Source of the DNA: Salegentibacter salarius
Lineage (GTDB): Bacteria > Bacteroidota > Bacteroidia > Flavobacteriales > Flavobacteriaceae
Length of the DNA: 64,000 nucleotides
Assembly (NCBI RefSeq): GCF_900168265.1
Contig: NZ_FVZF01000002.1
Coordinates: forward strand, 1 to 64,000
Direction of reading: 5' to 3'
The notes under the pieces: model-generated
Databases searched by the model: none
What the model was told of the DNA's origin: nothing
The model's input: only the letters and a program-made list of their open reading frames with translations
Translations under genes and position numbers: made by a program
Shown: one piece after another, positions 56,304-64,000 of the stretch
How the letters are laid out: every line of letters starts with the position of its first letter
How positions within the stretch are numbered: position 1 is the first letter of the stretch

Positions 56304-57152
56304 TTGAAGACCTATATTATTATTCCGGCATATAATGAAGCTGAATTTATTGGCGAAACGCTTCAGTCTTTAATCGGCCAAAGCAAACCGGCTGATAAAA
56401 TTGTAGTCGTAGATGATGGCTCTACCGACAGTACTCCAGAAATTGTTTCAGAATTTATTGAAAAACATCCTGAAATCTCGTTGATAAAGAATGCTTCAAA
56501 AGGTAAGCATTTGCCCGGCAGCAAAGTTGTAAACGCTTTTAATTTAGGTTTCAAAACACTTCACGACGATTTTGATATCATTTGTAAGTTTGATGCCGAT
56601 CTAATTTTTCCGAAGAATTATTTAGAGAAAATTAGCCTTCATTTTGATCAAAATCTTAAAACCGGAATGGTAGGCGGATTCTGTGAAATTCAGAAAAATG
56701 GAGATTGGATCCTGGAAAATCTCACGGGTAAAGATCATATTCGCGGAGCTTTAAAAGCTTACCGCAAAGCCTGTTTTAAAGACATTGGCGGCCTTAAACC
56801 GGCAATGGGATGGGATACGGTAGATGAGCTTCTAGCGCAGTACCACGGCTGGGAAATAAAAACAGATATAACCCTACGGGTAAAGCACCTTAAACCCACC
56901 GGAAACAACTACAATAAAAATTCAAAATATAAGCAGGGCGCAGCTTTTTACCGGCTAAGATATGGCTTTGTTATTTCTGTAATCGCTTCAGCTAAACTCG
57001 CATTTAAGAAGAAAAATTTAGGCTTTTTATGGGACTGTATTATTGGCTTCTTAAGGGCTAAAAATGAAAAACGACCTTTTCTTGTAGATCAAGAGGAAGG
57101 CCGTTTTATTAGAAATTTACGTTGGAAAAAAATGCAACAAAAACTATTCTGA
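56304..57152 (+). CDS. Family 2 glycosyltransferase
   Basis: 282 residues, starting with TTG at 56304 (KTYIIIPAYNEAEFIGETLQ), the natural family start; no in-frame ATG is near. GT-A motifs are VVVDDGSTDSTPEIV, CKFDADLIFPKN (DxD) and the acceptor-site WDTVDELLAQYHGW. No membrane span is obvious. It lies 38 nt after the methyltransferase gene and overlaps convergent pafA by 9 nt. Acceptor unknown; may modify a lipid made by the upstream genes. Confidence 0.85.
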   Translation: MKTYIIIPAYNEAEFIGETLQSLIGQSKPADKIVVVDDGSTDSTPEIVSEFIEKHPEISLIKNASKGKHLPGSKVVNAFNLGFKTLHDDFDIICKFDADLIFPKNYLEKISLHFDQNLKTGMVGGFCEIQKNGDWILENLTGKDHIRGALKAYRKACFKDIGGLKPAMGWDTVDELLAQYHGWEIKTDITLRVKHLKPTGNNYNKNSKYKQGAAFYRLRYGFVISVIASAKLAFKKKNLGFLWDCIIGFLRAKNEKRPFLVDQEEGRFIRNLRWKKMQQKLF

Positions 57153-58799
57153 TATTTCTGTTTCTTCTGCATCCAACATCATAAATAATGGTGTTCCGGT
57201 AGTTCCATTTGGAAAAGATATTCCCAAAATAGATGAAACTGTTGGCGCGATGTCTACTATCTCTGTTCTTTGTGTGGTGCTGCCTTTTTTCACTCCGTTT
57301 CCGTAGAAAATTAACGGAGCATGAGTATCGTACATCAACCCGCTGCCGTGGGTAGAACCGGTTCTGGAATAAACAATCGTCGCAGGATCCAGAACATATA
57401 CAACATCACCACTTCTCTTTTGATTAAATCCATTTTGGATGGCTGCACCTGCTCCGGTCACAAAACTCCCGCCGCTAAGCTGATCCCTGGTAAAAACTTT
57501 ATCTATTTGATCTAGTTGAAGAATATAATGTGCCAATTTAGATTGTAGTTCTGAAGAACTAATTTCAGCTTCTTCCATCACTTCATAATTAAAGAAAATC
57601 TGGCTGTTATAAACACTTTCTATAAGTTCATCTTCATCAAATTCTTCTGAAGTGAATTCTTTCAATTCTTCTGTAAATTCATCAGATTCAAAATATCCCG
57701 CAGGAATATTCACCGATTCTAAGTAAGCCGGCACATCCACCCCACCGTGATCTGCAGTTAAGAAAATAGTATAATTCCCTTCACCAACCTTTTCATCTAA
57801 ATGAGTTAATAGATCGGCTATATTTTGGTCTAACCTTAAATAAGCATCCTGAACTTCTTTAGAGTTAACTCCGAAATTATGCCCAATATAATCGGTGCTG
57901 GAATAGCTTAAAGTAAGTACATCGGTATCTTCATCCTGCCCTAATTCTTCGGCATCAATAGCTGCTAAAGCGAAATCTGTTGTGATATCGTTACCATAAG
58001 CACTGGCTTTTAAAATTTCAAATTTACGATCGGTATCCCCCAGTTCGGTGAGGTCGTAAGGAAAAGAGGCCGTTTCTTTTCCTCTATACCCGCCTTCAAA
58101 TTCATTTACATCGCTTCCGCTCTCTTTATAGGTTTCGATATCATATAATGTATTCCAGGTTTTTAAATAAGCCTCAACTTTATCTGAATCATTAAAATCT
58201 TTCACCCATTGTGGTAATTCGTCCATATAAAATGAACTTGTTATCCATTTCCCTTCATCTGCTCCGTGAAACCAGTAAGCTGCATTTGCAGTATGCCCAG
58301 CCGGGAGAATAGACCCGCGATCCTTTAATGCTACTCCAATGGTTTTTCCCCGCATTTGAGTATGCAGACGATTTTCATCGGCGAAACTTGTGGTTTTCAT
58401 TCTGTGTGGAGACATTTTCCCAGCATCATCTTGTGTACCAACCGACTCTACAGAATCATCTCCTGCGCAATACACCGATTCATGGATAAATTTATCGTAC
58501 CAGCCATTTCCTATAATTCCGTGGTTCATCGGGCTGGTTCCGGTATACACTGAAGCGTGACCAGGACCTGTATAGGTTGGCACATAATTAAAATGATTGT
58601 TCTTGAAATTATAACCTTCATTTATTAATTTTTTAAAGCCATCCTCACCAAATCTATCCCAAAATCTTGTAAGGTAATCGTAACGCATTTGGTCTACCAC
58701 AATTCCCACCACCAGCTTAGGTTGCTCCTGTGACTTTTCCTGAGAAAAAGCCTGAAAAGTTAATAATCCTGTAAATAGTAAAAATGCTAATCGCTTCAT
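57144..58799 (-). CDS. pafA: Alkaline phosphatase PafA-type
   Basis: 551 residues, exported (signal about 1-20, ending FSQ). This phosphodiesterase/phosphatase family releases phosphate from monoesters. The catalytic Thr77 is in VPTYTGPGHASVYTG. Substrate residues are in GIIGNGWYDK (Asn) and VALKDRGSILPAGH (Lys and Arg), and metal ligands in SSTDYIGHNFGVNS and TADHGGVDVP. TAATTTTG at 58832-58825 may be its -7 element. Confidence 0.92.
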   Translation of the reverse strand: MKRLAFLLFTGLLTFQAFSQEKSQEQPKLVVGIVVDQMRYDYLTRFWDRFGEDGFKKLINEGYNFKNNHFNYVPTYTGPGHASVYTGTSPMNHGIIGNGWYDKFIHESVYCAGDDSVESVGTQDDAGKMSPHRMKTTSFADENRLHTQMRGKTIGVALKDRGSILPAGHTANAAYWFHGADEGKWITSSFYMDELPQWVKDFNDSDKVEAYLKTWNTLYDIETYKESGSDVNEFEGGYRGKETASFPYDLTELGDTDRKFEILKASAYGNDITTDFALAAIDAEELGQDEDTDVLTLSYSSTDYIGHNFGVNSKEVQDAYLRLDQNIADLLTHLDEKVGEGNYTIFLTADHGGVDVPAYLESVNIPAGYFESDEFTEELKEFTSEEFDEDELIESVYNSQIFFNYEVMEEAEISSSELQSKLAHYILQLDQIDKVFTRDQLSGGSFVTGAGAAIQNGFNQKRSGDVVYVLDPATIVYSRTGSTHGSGLMYDTHAPLIFYGNGVKKGSTTQRTEIVDIAPTVSSILGISFPNGTTGTPLFMMLDAEETEISE

Positions 58800-58916
58800 C
58801 TTATATTGTTTTATAGAAGTAGCTCAAAATTACTAAACTTATTGGGCTAAAGATTAATTCTTCGTTAAATACTTTGGAGTAATTTTTTAGTATTTTAGCT
58901 TTACAAAAATTGCTTA

Positions 58917-59654
58917 ATGAACTATCTACACTCCATTGGGGAATATTTTTTAATGTTGAAAGGAACTTTTCACCGAATGACAAAAACATCGGTTTTAAAA
59001 AGTTTGATCCTTAAAGAAATAGACGACCTGATAATTGGCTCAATGGGAATTGTGTCTTTCCTTTCATTTTTTATTGGGGCTGTAGTGGCTTTGCAAACCG
59101 CATTAAATTTAAATAATCCATTAATACCAAAATCCTTAGTGGCTTATGCCGCAAGACAATCTATAGTTCTTGAATTTGCACCTACCTTTATCTCCATCAT
59201 TATGGCAGGTAAAGTGGGCTCGTATATCACGTCCAGTATTGGTTCTATGAACGTGACCGAACAGATTGACGCTCTTGAGGTAATGGGTATCAACTCTTTA
59301 AATTATCTTATTTTCCCTAAGATTGTAGCAATGCTGTTTTATCCATTTGTAATTGCTATTTCTATGTTCCTGGGTATTCTTGGAGCTTATACTGCAGCAG
59401 TTATGGGAGGTTTTGTACCACCAGATATTTTTGTGCAGGGACTTCAGGAAGATTTTATACCATTTCACCTTGTTTACGCCTTTATAAAAACATTTTTATT
59501 CGCCTTTATTTTGGCTACCGTTCCCGCTTACCACGGCTACTATATGAAAGGTGGCGCGTTGGAAGTTGGTGAAGCCAGTACCACCTCTTTTGTTTGGACC
59601 AGTGTGGTTATTATTATTACAAATTACGCAGTAACCCAATTATTACTAAGCTAA
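58917..59654 (+). CDS. MlaE-family ABC transporter permease
   Basis: 245 residues, about five membrane segments. MlaE signature blocks are FFIGAVVALQTALNLNNPLI, APTFISIIMAGKVGSYITSS and VTEQIDALEVMGINSLNYLI. The system moves phospholipids across the periplasm to maintain the outer membrane. The ATPase gene overlaps it (TAATG). No MlaD gene is adjacent. Confidence 0.93.
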   Translation: MNYLHSIGEYFLMLKGTFHRMTKTSVLKSLILKEIDDLIIGSMGIVSFLSFFIGAVVALQTALNLNNPLIPKSLVAYAARQSIVLEFAPTFISIIMAGKVGSYITSSIGSMNVTEQIDALEVMGINSLNYLIFPKIVAMLFYPFVIAISMFLGILGAYTAAVMGGFVPPDIFVQGLQEDFIPFHLVYAFIKTFLFAFILATVPAYHGYYMKGGALEVGEASTTSFVWTSVVIIITNYAVTQLLLS

Positions 59655-60418
59655 TGATAGAAGTAGAAAATTTACATAAAGCGTTTGATGGCGAGGAAGT
59701 CTTAAAAGGGATAGATTTTAAGTTTGAAAAAAGTAAAACCAATCTTATTATAGGGCAATCTGGTTCAGGAAAAAGTGTACTCCTAAAATGTATGTTGGGT
59801 TTATTTACTCCTGAAAAAGGGGTTATAAAATATGATGGAAAACCTTATAGTGAATTCACTGAAGATGAACGTAAAGATCTTAGTAAACAAATAGGAATGG
59901 TTTTTCAGGGTGGTGCGCTATTTGATTCTATGACCGTGGAAGAAAATGTAATGTTTCCTTTAAAAATGTTCACTAAAAAGCAACACAAGGAAAACAAAGA
60001 ACGAGTTAAAGAAGTTTTAAACCGAGTAAATTTAGATGGTAACGAGAAAAAAATGCCTTCTGAAATTAGTGGTGGGATGCAGAAACGTGTTTCTATTGCC
60101 CGAGCTATTGTAAACCGACCTAAATACCTTTTTTGCGATGAACCTAACTCAGGACTTGATCCTAAAACCGCTACGGTGATAGACAATCTTATTCAGGAGA
60201 TTACGCACGAATATGATATTACCACAATTATCATTACTCACGATATGAATTCGGTTTTAGAAATTGGAGAAAACATCGCCTTTCTAAAAGACGGAGTTTT
60301 AGCCTGGAAAGGAGATAAATCGCAGATCTTCAAAACCGATGACGAAACCGTAACCGATTTTGTTTACTCCTCCAACCTATTCCAGAAAGTAAGAGAAGCG
60401 CAACAACAAGGACTTTAA
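59654..60418 (+). CDS. MlaF-family ABC transporter ATP-binding protein
   Basis: 254 residues from the ATG overlapping the mlaE stop (TAATG), beginning MIEVENLHKAFDGEEVLKGI. Walker A GQSGSGKS, Q-loop QIGMVFQGGALFDS, signature SGGMQKR, Walker B YLFCDEPNSGLD, His loop TTIIITHDM. It powers the MlaE permease. Its end overlaps the convergent DUF389 gene by 4 nt. Confidence 0.95.
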   Translation: MIEVENLHKAFDGEEVLKGIDFKFEKSKTNLIIGQSGSGKSVLLKCMLGLFTPEKGVIKYDGKPYSEFTEDERKDLSKQIGMVFQGGALFDSMTVEENVMFPLKMFTKKQHKENKERVKEVLNRVNLDGNEKKMPSEISGGMQKRVSIARAIVNRPKYLFCDEPNSGLDPKTATVIDNLIQEITHEYDITTIIITHDMNSVLEIGENIAFLKDGVLAWKGDKSQIFKTDDETVTDFVYSSNLFQKVREAQQQGL

Positions 60419-61857
60419 TTAACAGATTTTACCTGAAGCGTATCCAGTTTCAACCTAACTTTTAGCCATCTTTCAAAACGTTGTTTTTGTTCAGAGATCT
60501 GGCTGGTTTTTAAGTCATCTTTCCAACCTACAGTAAATGTTGGGATAGTATCTGTTTTTGAGAAATTTGTAGTAATTAAATTAGAATAGCCTAATTCGTC
60601 TATCCCATCATAATTTATTTTCGCCTCCTGGCTCAAGTCGCTAAAAGAAAAACTACTGCCGCGGTATTTGGAAATTTCATTCTCCAGCAGCGCTATTTTT
60701 TCATCCTTATTTTCGATAAGTTCCTGGTTTCTCACATAAAGATCTTCCAGAATACCACTTCTTACCTGAGTAGAAAGTTCATCTATTGCTCCACTGGGAT
60801 CCGCTCCCTGATGTATAATCAATTCGGTTTCCTTTAAAGCCTCAATATCATCCAGTTGTTTTTGCCAGGTGGTAATTGTAGTTTGAGGCACACGATTTCC
60901 AATCAAGTAGACTTCAATACTTTTCTCCTTATAATCGTAAGAAGATTTTATGGTTTCAGTGCCATCATATCTCATTACGTTAGATATAAATTCTTTCGCC
61001 TTAGATTCAAATAATTGCTCCTGAAGCAGGAATACAAACAAAATCACACTGGGAATCATTACAATTACGGCGATAGTAGAGGCTATTTGGGCGGTTCTTC
61101 TTCGTCTTTTACTATTAACATATTTCACCAAAGGAAAACCAAGAACCTTAGTTACCACAAAGGTTGAAAGGGCGATAAATACCGCGTTAATTGAAAAAAG
61201 ATACAAAGCACCACCGGCATAAGACCAGTTACCAATTGCTAACCCATACCCTACAGTACATAAAGGCGGCATAAGGGCAGTTGCAATCGCAACACCAAGA
61301 ATCACACTGGCAATGGTTCCCTTTTTAGTTTTAGCTACAATTAGTGCCAATCCACCAAAAATAGCAACTAAAACATCTAAAATTGTTGGATAAGTTCGGG
61401 CTATAAGTTCCGGAGTTTCTTCTTTGACCGGAGAAACAAGAAAATAAATATAAGCGGTAAGTACACTTAAACCCACCATTAAACCAAGGTTGATAAAGGA
61501 CTTTCTTAAGGTAAGCACGTCATTTATTGCCACAGACATTCCCACACCAACTATTGGTCCCATTAGAGGTGAAATAAGCATTGCCCCAATAACAACTGCC
61601 GTACTACTCACGTTGAGTCCAACAGAAGCCACGAAAATGGAAAATATAAGGATCCATGCGTTATGTCCTTTAAAAGAAATATCCTTCTTTACTGCCTCTA
61701 CCGTAGATTCTCTGTCGGTATCATGCCTAATTTCCAGCAACTCTCTTACAAGCGCTTTTATACTTTCCCAAATCCCTTTTGCATTTGCCCCCAAATCTTC
61801 AGATTTCTCATGAGGAGGCAGAGATTTATTACTTTCAGGCTTTTGATTATTATCCAT
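60415..61857 (-). CDS. DUF389 membrane protein
   Basis: 480 residues. Six or so membrane segments lie between about 70 and 270. DUF389 blocks include SSTAVVIGAMLISPLMGPIV and VAIATALMPPLCTVGYGLAI. A soluble C-terminal domain of about 200 residues follows, with predicted coiled coil (NQELIENKDEKIALLENEIS). The family has no confirmed function. Confidence 0.9.
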   Translation of the reverse strand: MDNNQKPESNKSLPPHEKSEDLGANAKGIWESIKALVRELLEIRHDTDRESTVEAVKKDISFKGHNAWILIFSIFVASVGLNVSSTAVVIGAMLISPLMGPIVGVGMSVAINDVLTLRKSFINLGLMVGLSVLTAYIYFLVSPVKEETPELIARTYPTILDVLVAIFGGLALIVAKTKKGTIASVILGVAIATALMPPLCTVGYGLAIGNWSYAGGALYLFSINAVFIALSTFVVTKVLGFPLVKYVNSKRRRRTAQIASTIAVIVMIPSVILFVFLLQEQLFESKAKEFISNVMRYDGTETIKSSYDYKEKSIEVYLIGNRVPQTTITTWQKQLDDIEALKETELIIHQGADPSGAIDELSTQVRSGILEDLYVRNQELIENKDEKIALLENEISKYRGSSFSFSDLSQEAKINYDGIDELGYSNLITTNFSKTDTIPTFTVGWKDDLKTSQISEQKQRFERWLKVRLKLDTLQVKSVN

Positions 61858-61862
61858 ATAAT

Positions 61863-62945
61863 TTAACCTAGATCTTCCCCAAATTTTTCAATAGCTTTTT
61901 CCCTAAGCGCCTTGATTTCCTGTATTTTCTTTTTCGGAGTAATTAACAACACTCTATCATCTTCTACTACCACAAAATCTTTCAGCCCATCTAGAACAAC
62001 TACTTTATTGTTTTTGGTTTTAATAATATTTCCGGTAGAATTTATCGGTAACAATCTTCCGTCTACCATAGTATTATGGTCTTCGTCTTGTGGCAATTCA
62101 TCTTCCAGAGATTTCCAGGTTCCCAGATCGTTCCATTTGAATTTCGCTGGAATTACATATACGCTATCAGACTTTTCCATAATAGCATAATCTATAGAAA
62201 CATTCTGTGTTTTATGATAATTTTCATCTAAAAACTCCTGTTCTTTTTCGGTATTATACACCTCATTCCCTTTCTCAAAGAGCCTGAAAGTTTCGGGTTG
62301 ATATTTCTGAAAACTCTTCACAATAAAAGCAGCACTCCATATAAATATTCCCGCATTCCAAAGGTAATTCCCTTCTTCTATAAAAGTTTCCGCCTTTTTA
62401 AAAGAAGGTTTTTCGGTGAACTTTAATACCGGTTTAGCACCTTCAGCATCGTCTTTTTTATATTGAATATATCCATAACCGGTGTTGGGAAAAGTAGGCT
62501 CAATTCCCAGGGTAATTAGTTTATCTTCTGAAGCTACAATTTGAAAAGCCTCTTCAATATTTTCCTGAAATGCTACATCTCCCTGAATCCAGTGATCGCT
62601 GGGTGCCAATAGAATTAGGGCATCTTTATTCTTCTTTTTAATCTTTAAGGCTCCTAATAAGATACTGGGAGCGGTATTCCGCATCTCGGGCTCCAATACA
62701 ATTTGATGATCCTTAACCTGCGGCAGTTGCTCTTTTACAGTTTTCTTATAATCTTTATGGGTAAGAATTATGATATTTTCTGAAGGCATTAGCTTAGCCA
62801 AACGATGAAAAGTGGTTTGTATAAGTGTAGACCCCACGCCCAAAATATCCTGAAATTGTTTTGGATATTGCGTAGTACTCACCGGCCAAAACCGGGAACC
62901 AATTCCGCCTGCCATTAAGATTGCGTAGTGATTTGTGTTTTTCAT
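61863..62945 (-). CDS. Mannose-1-phosphate guanylyltransferase
   Basis: Makes GDP-mannose from GTP and mannose-1-phosphate for surface polysaccharides. It has 360 residues; the nucleotidyltransferase loop is MAGGIGSRFWPVSTTQYPKQ. Other motifs are LILLAPSDHWIQGD, EKPSFKKAETFIEEGNYLWN and the sugar site KFKWNDLGTWKSLED. The isomerase domain of bifunctional ManC is absent. It is followed 5 nt later by the DUF389 gene. Confidence 0.94.
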   Translation of the reverse strand: MKNTNHYAILMAGGIGSRFWPVSTTQYPKQFQDILGVGSTLIQTTFHRLAKLMPSENIIILTHKDYKKTVKEQLPQVKDHQIVLEPEMRNTAPSILLGALKIKKKNKDALILLAPSDHWIQGDVAFQENIEEAFQIVASEDKLITLGIEPTFPNTGYGYIQYKKDDAEGAKPVLKFTEKPSFKKAETFIEEGNYLWNAGIFIWSAAFIVKSFQKYQPETFRLFEKGNEVYNTEKEQEFLDENYHKTQNVSIDYAIMEKSDSVYVIPAKFKWNDLGTWKSLEDELPQDEDHNTMVDGRLLPINSTGNIIKTKNNKVVVLDGLKDFVVVEDDRVLLITPKKKIQEIKALREKAIEKFGEDLG

Positions 62946-62955
62946 AAAAAAGGAA

Positions 62956-63555
62956 TTAATTTTTAAGCAACTCTACTTCTGCATTGGGCTGAAACAAATA
63001 AATTTTACCTGTGTCTACTTCCAGACATTCGTAGCGTTTTATTCTTCTTTCCCCTTTTTTAAACGTTTTCCCATTATAGATTCTAAAAATTCCTCCAAAT
63101 GGTATTTCAAAAATATAATTTTTATCGTTCTCAGGATCAAAAGTTTTGAGCGCTACAGATAATTTTGCATCGGTATCGCTACTGGCTTTAGGATTTCTAA
63201 AATGCTGCGCAATTACAGGAAGCAAGCCTGAAGGGAAAATTTCGGGCCTAATAAAAGGCAACATTAATTCCCTAAAAGTAAATTTCCACTCCTGCCCGTG
63301 GGGCTTTATTTGCCTTCCAAATTTTTCAAAAGCTAACAAATGGGCAATCTCGTGAACTAAAGTAATTAAAAAACGGTATTTATTTAAATTGGCATTTACC
63401 GTAATTTGTTGTGCCCCATTTGGCATTCTGCGATAATCGCCGTGCCTGGTCTTACGTTCATTTACAATTTTTAAATGAACATTATTCACCTTTATCATTT
63501 CAAACACCGGAGAAACGGCTCGTTCTGGAATATATCTTTCAAGGATTTCTCTCAT
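62956..63555 (-). CDS. SprT-like zinc metallopeptidase-domain protein
   Basis: 199 residues. The zincin motif HEIAHLLAFEKFG, then PHGQEWKFTFRELM, is the SprT/Spartan pattern, with the third ligand in the second part. No clear zinc-ribbon Cys follows. Role unknown; Spartan-type enzymes act on DNA-protein crosslinks, but for bacterial SprT this is unproven. It lies between an SDR gene and the mannose-1-phosphate gene. Confidence 0.85.
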   Translation of the reverse strand: MREILERYIPERAVSPVFEMIKVNNVHLKIVNERKTRHGDYRRMPNGAQQITVNANLNKYRFLITLVHEIAHLLAFEKFGRQIKPHGQEWKFTFRELMLPFIRPEIFPSGLLPVIAQHFRNPKASSDTDAKLSVALKTFDPENDKNYIFEIPFGGIFRIYNGKTFKKGERRIKRYECLEVDTGKIYLFQPNAEVELLKN

Positions 63556-63558
63556 TGG

Positions 63559-64000
63559 CTAAGGCGTACTGTTAGAAACCTGGAGCAATTTACCATTATA
63601 AAATTTATGCCCAGTAAGGCTAAAATTCGCAATATACTCTGCCATATCTTTTGCCGAAAGCGGAACTTCCAATCCGGGAAATGCTTCTTCCAGCATTTCG
63701 GTTTGTACAGCACCAAGAGCAAGTACATTAAATGAAGGTCCTTTTTCTTTGTATTCTTCGGCTAAAAGCTCGGTTAACGTAATTACCGCCGCCTTACTGG
63801 AACTATATGCCGAAAGACCCGGAAATTTCACACTACCCTGTACACCGCCCATGGTACTAATATTCACCACGTGCGCATCTTTTTTCATAAAAGGCAATAT
63901 TTTTTGAGTTAAACCAATTACTCCAAAAACATTGGTACTATATATTTTCTGAAATTCTTCAGCTGAAATTTTTTCAAAATCTTTATTAATAAGTGCCCCG
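63559..64000 (-). CDS. Short-chain dehydrogenase/reductase, partial (5' end outside window)
   Basis: The minus-strand frame is open from the stop at 63559 to the window edge (147 residues seen). After GALINKDFEKIS (just past the family NAG), NVFGVIGLTQKILPFM, the Ser in VVNISTMGG and the catalytic YSSSK are present. It ends LTGHKFYNGKLLQVSNSTP. The missing N-terminus should hold the NAD(P)-binding TGxxxGIG motif. It stops 3 nt before the SprT-like gene. Substrate unknown. Confidence 0.92.
   Translation of the reverse strand, partial: GALINKDFEKISAEEFQKIYSTNVFGVIGLTQKILPFMKKDAHVVNISTMGGVQGSVKFPGLSAYSSSKAAVITLTELLAEEYKEKGPSFNVLALGAVQTEMLEEAFPGLEVPLSAKDMAEYIANFSLTGHKFYNGKLLQVSNSTP

Overview
The window is a low-GC chromosomal segment of a bacterium from the phylum Bacteroidota, almost certainly a Flavobacteriaceae member of the marine Gramella/Salegentibacter type. 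The evidence is a SusC/SusD pair, a type IX-secreted adhesin with a CHU_C-type sorting domain next to a PorP/SprF gene and an OmpA gene, PafA phosphatase, L36 and S14 without zinc ligands, Bacteroidota-type promoters (TTTG, about 20 nt, TAnnTTTG) and a lack of strong Shine-Dalgarno sites. The placement is inferred from protein families; no 16S gene is present. I saw no tRNA, rRNA or CRISPR.

Region 1 (1-370) holds the tail of an IS1182-like transposase cut by the window edge, then two terminators facing each other. Region 2 (370-18834, all minus strand) is a merged str-S10-spc-alpha ribosomal cluster. In transcription order it reads rpsL, rpsG, fusA, rpsJ, [terminator hairpin], rplC-D-W-B, rpsS, rplV, rpsC, rplP, rpmC, rpsQ, rplN-X-E, rpsN, rpsH, rplF-R, rpsE, rpmD, rplO, secY, infA, [internal promoter], rpmJ, rpsM, rpsK, rpsD, rpoA, rplQ, then carA. 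There is no tuf between fusA and rpsJ, and no adk or map beside secY; adk lies at 44.4 kb.

Region 3 (19-24 kb) is a SusC/SusD nutrient-uptake pair with no degradative enzymes, transcribed divergently from rpsL. Region 4 (24-35 kb) is a mix of housekeeping genes (rlmB, rhomboid protease, rarA, radC, a HAD phosphatase, a muropeptide ligase), an apparently inactive deacetylase homologue and three tandem cell-envelope genes of unknown role. Region 5 (35.1-42.5 kb) is a three-gene surface module: a 1586-residue acidic repeat adhesin, a PorP/SprF-type outer-membrane protein and a TPR-PD40-OmpA protein that could anchor to peptidoglycan.

Region 6 (42.6-54.5 kb) contains obgE, adk and hpt on the minus strand, purK-purE, an M3 oligopeptidase, a MITE-like structured repeat, an ECF sigma factor with a small zinc-binding partner, a UbiA-like membrane protein and gcvP. 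Region 7 (54.6-64 kb) has a compact KAS III-like / methyltransferase / glycosyltransferase trio behind a CRP-like palindrome. It continues with pafA, mlaE-mlaF, a DUF389 protein, mannose-1-phosphate guanylyltransferase, a SprT-like protein and the 3' part of an SDR gene that runs off the right edge.

The most noteworthy items are the terminator hairpin just ahead of rplC, the MITE whose ends match the end of the left-edge IS, the apparently leaderless rlmB and rarA, the alternating two-module adhesin, the deacetylase homologue lacking expected catalytic residues, and the KAS III/MT/GT trio with its palindromic operator candidate.
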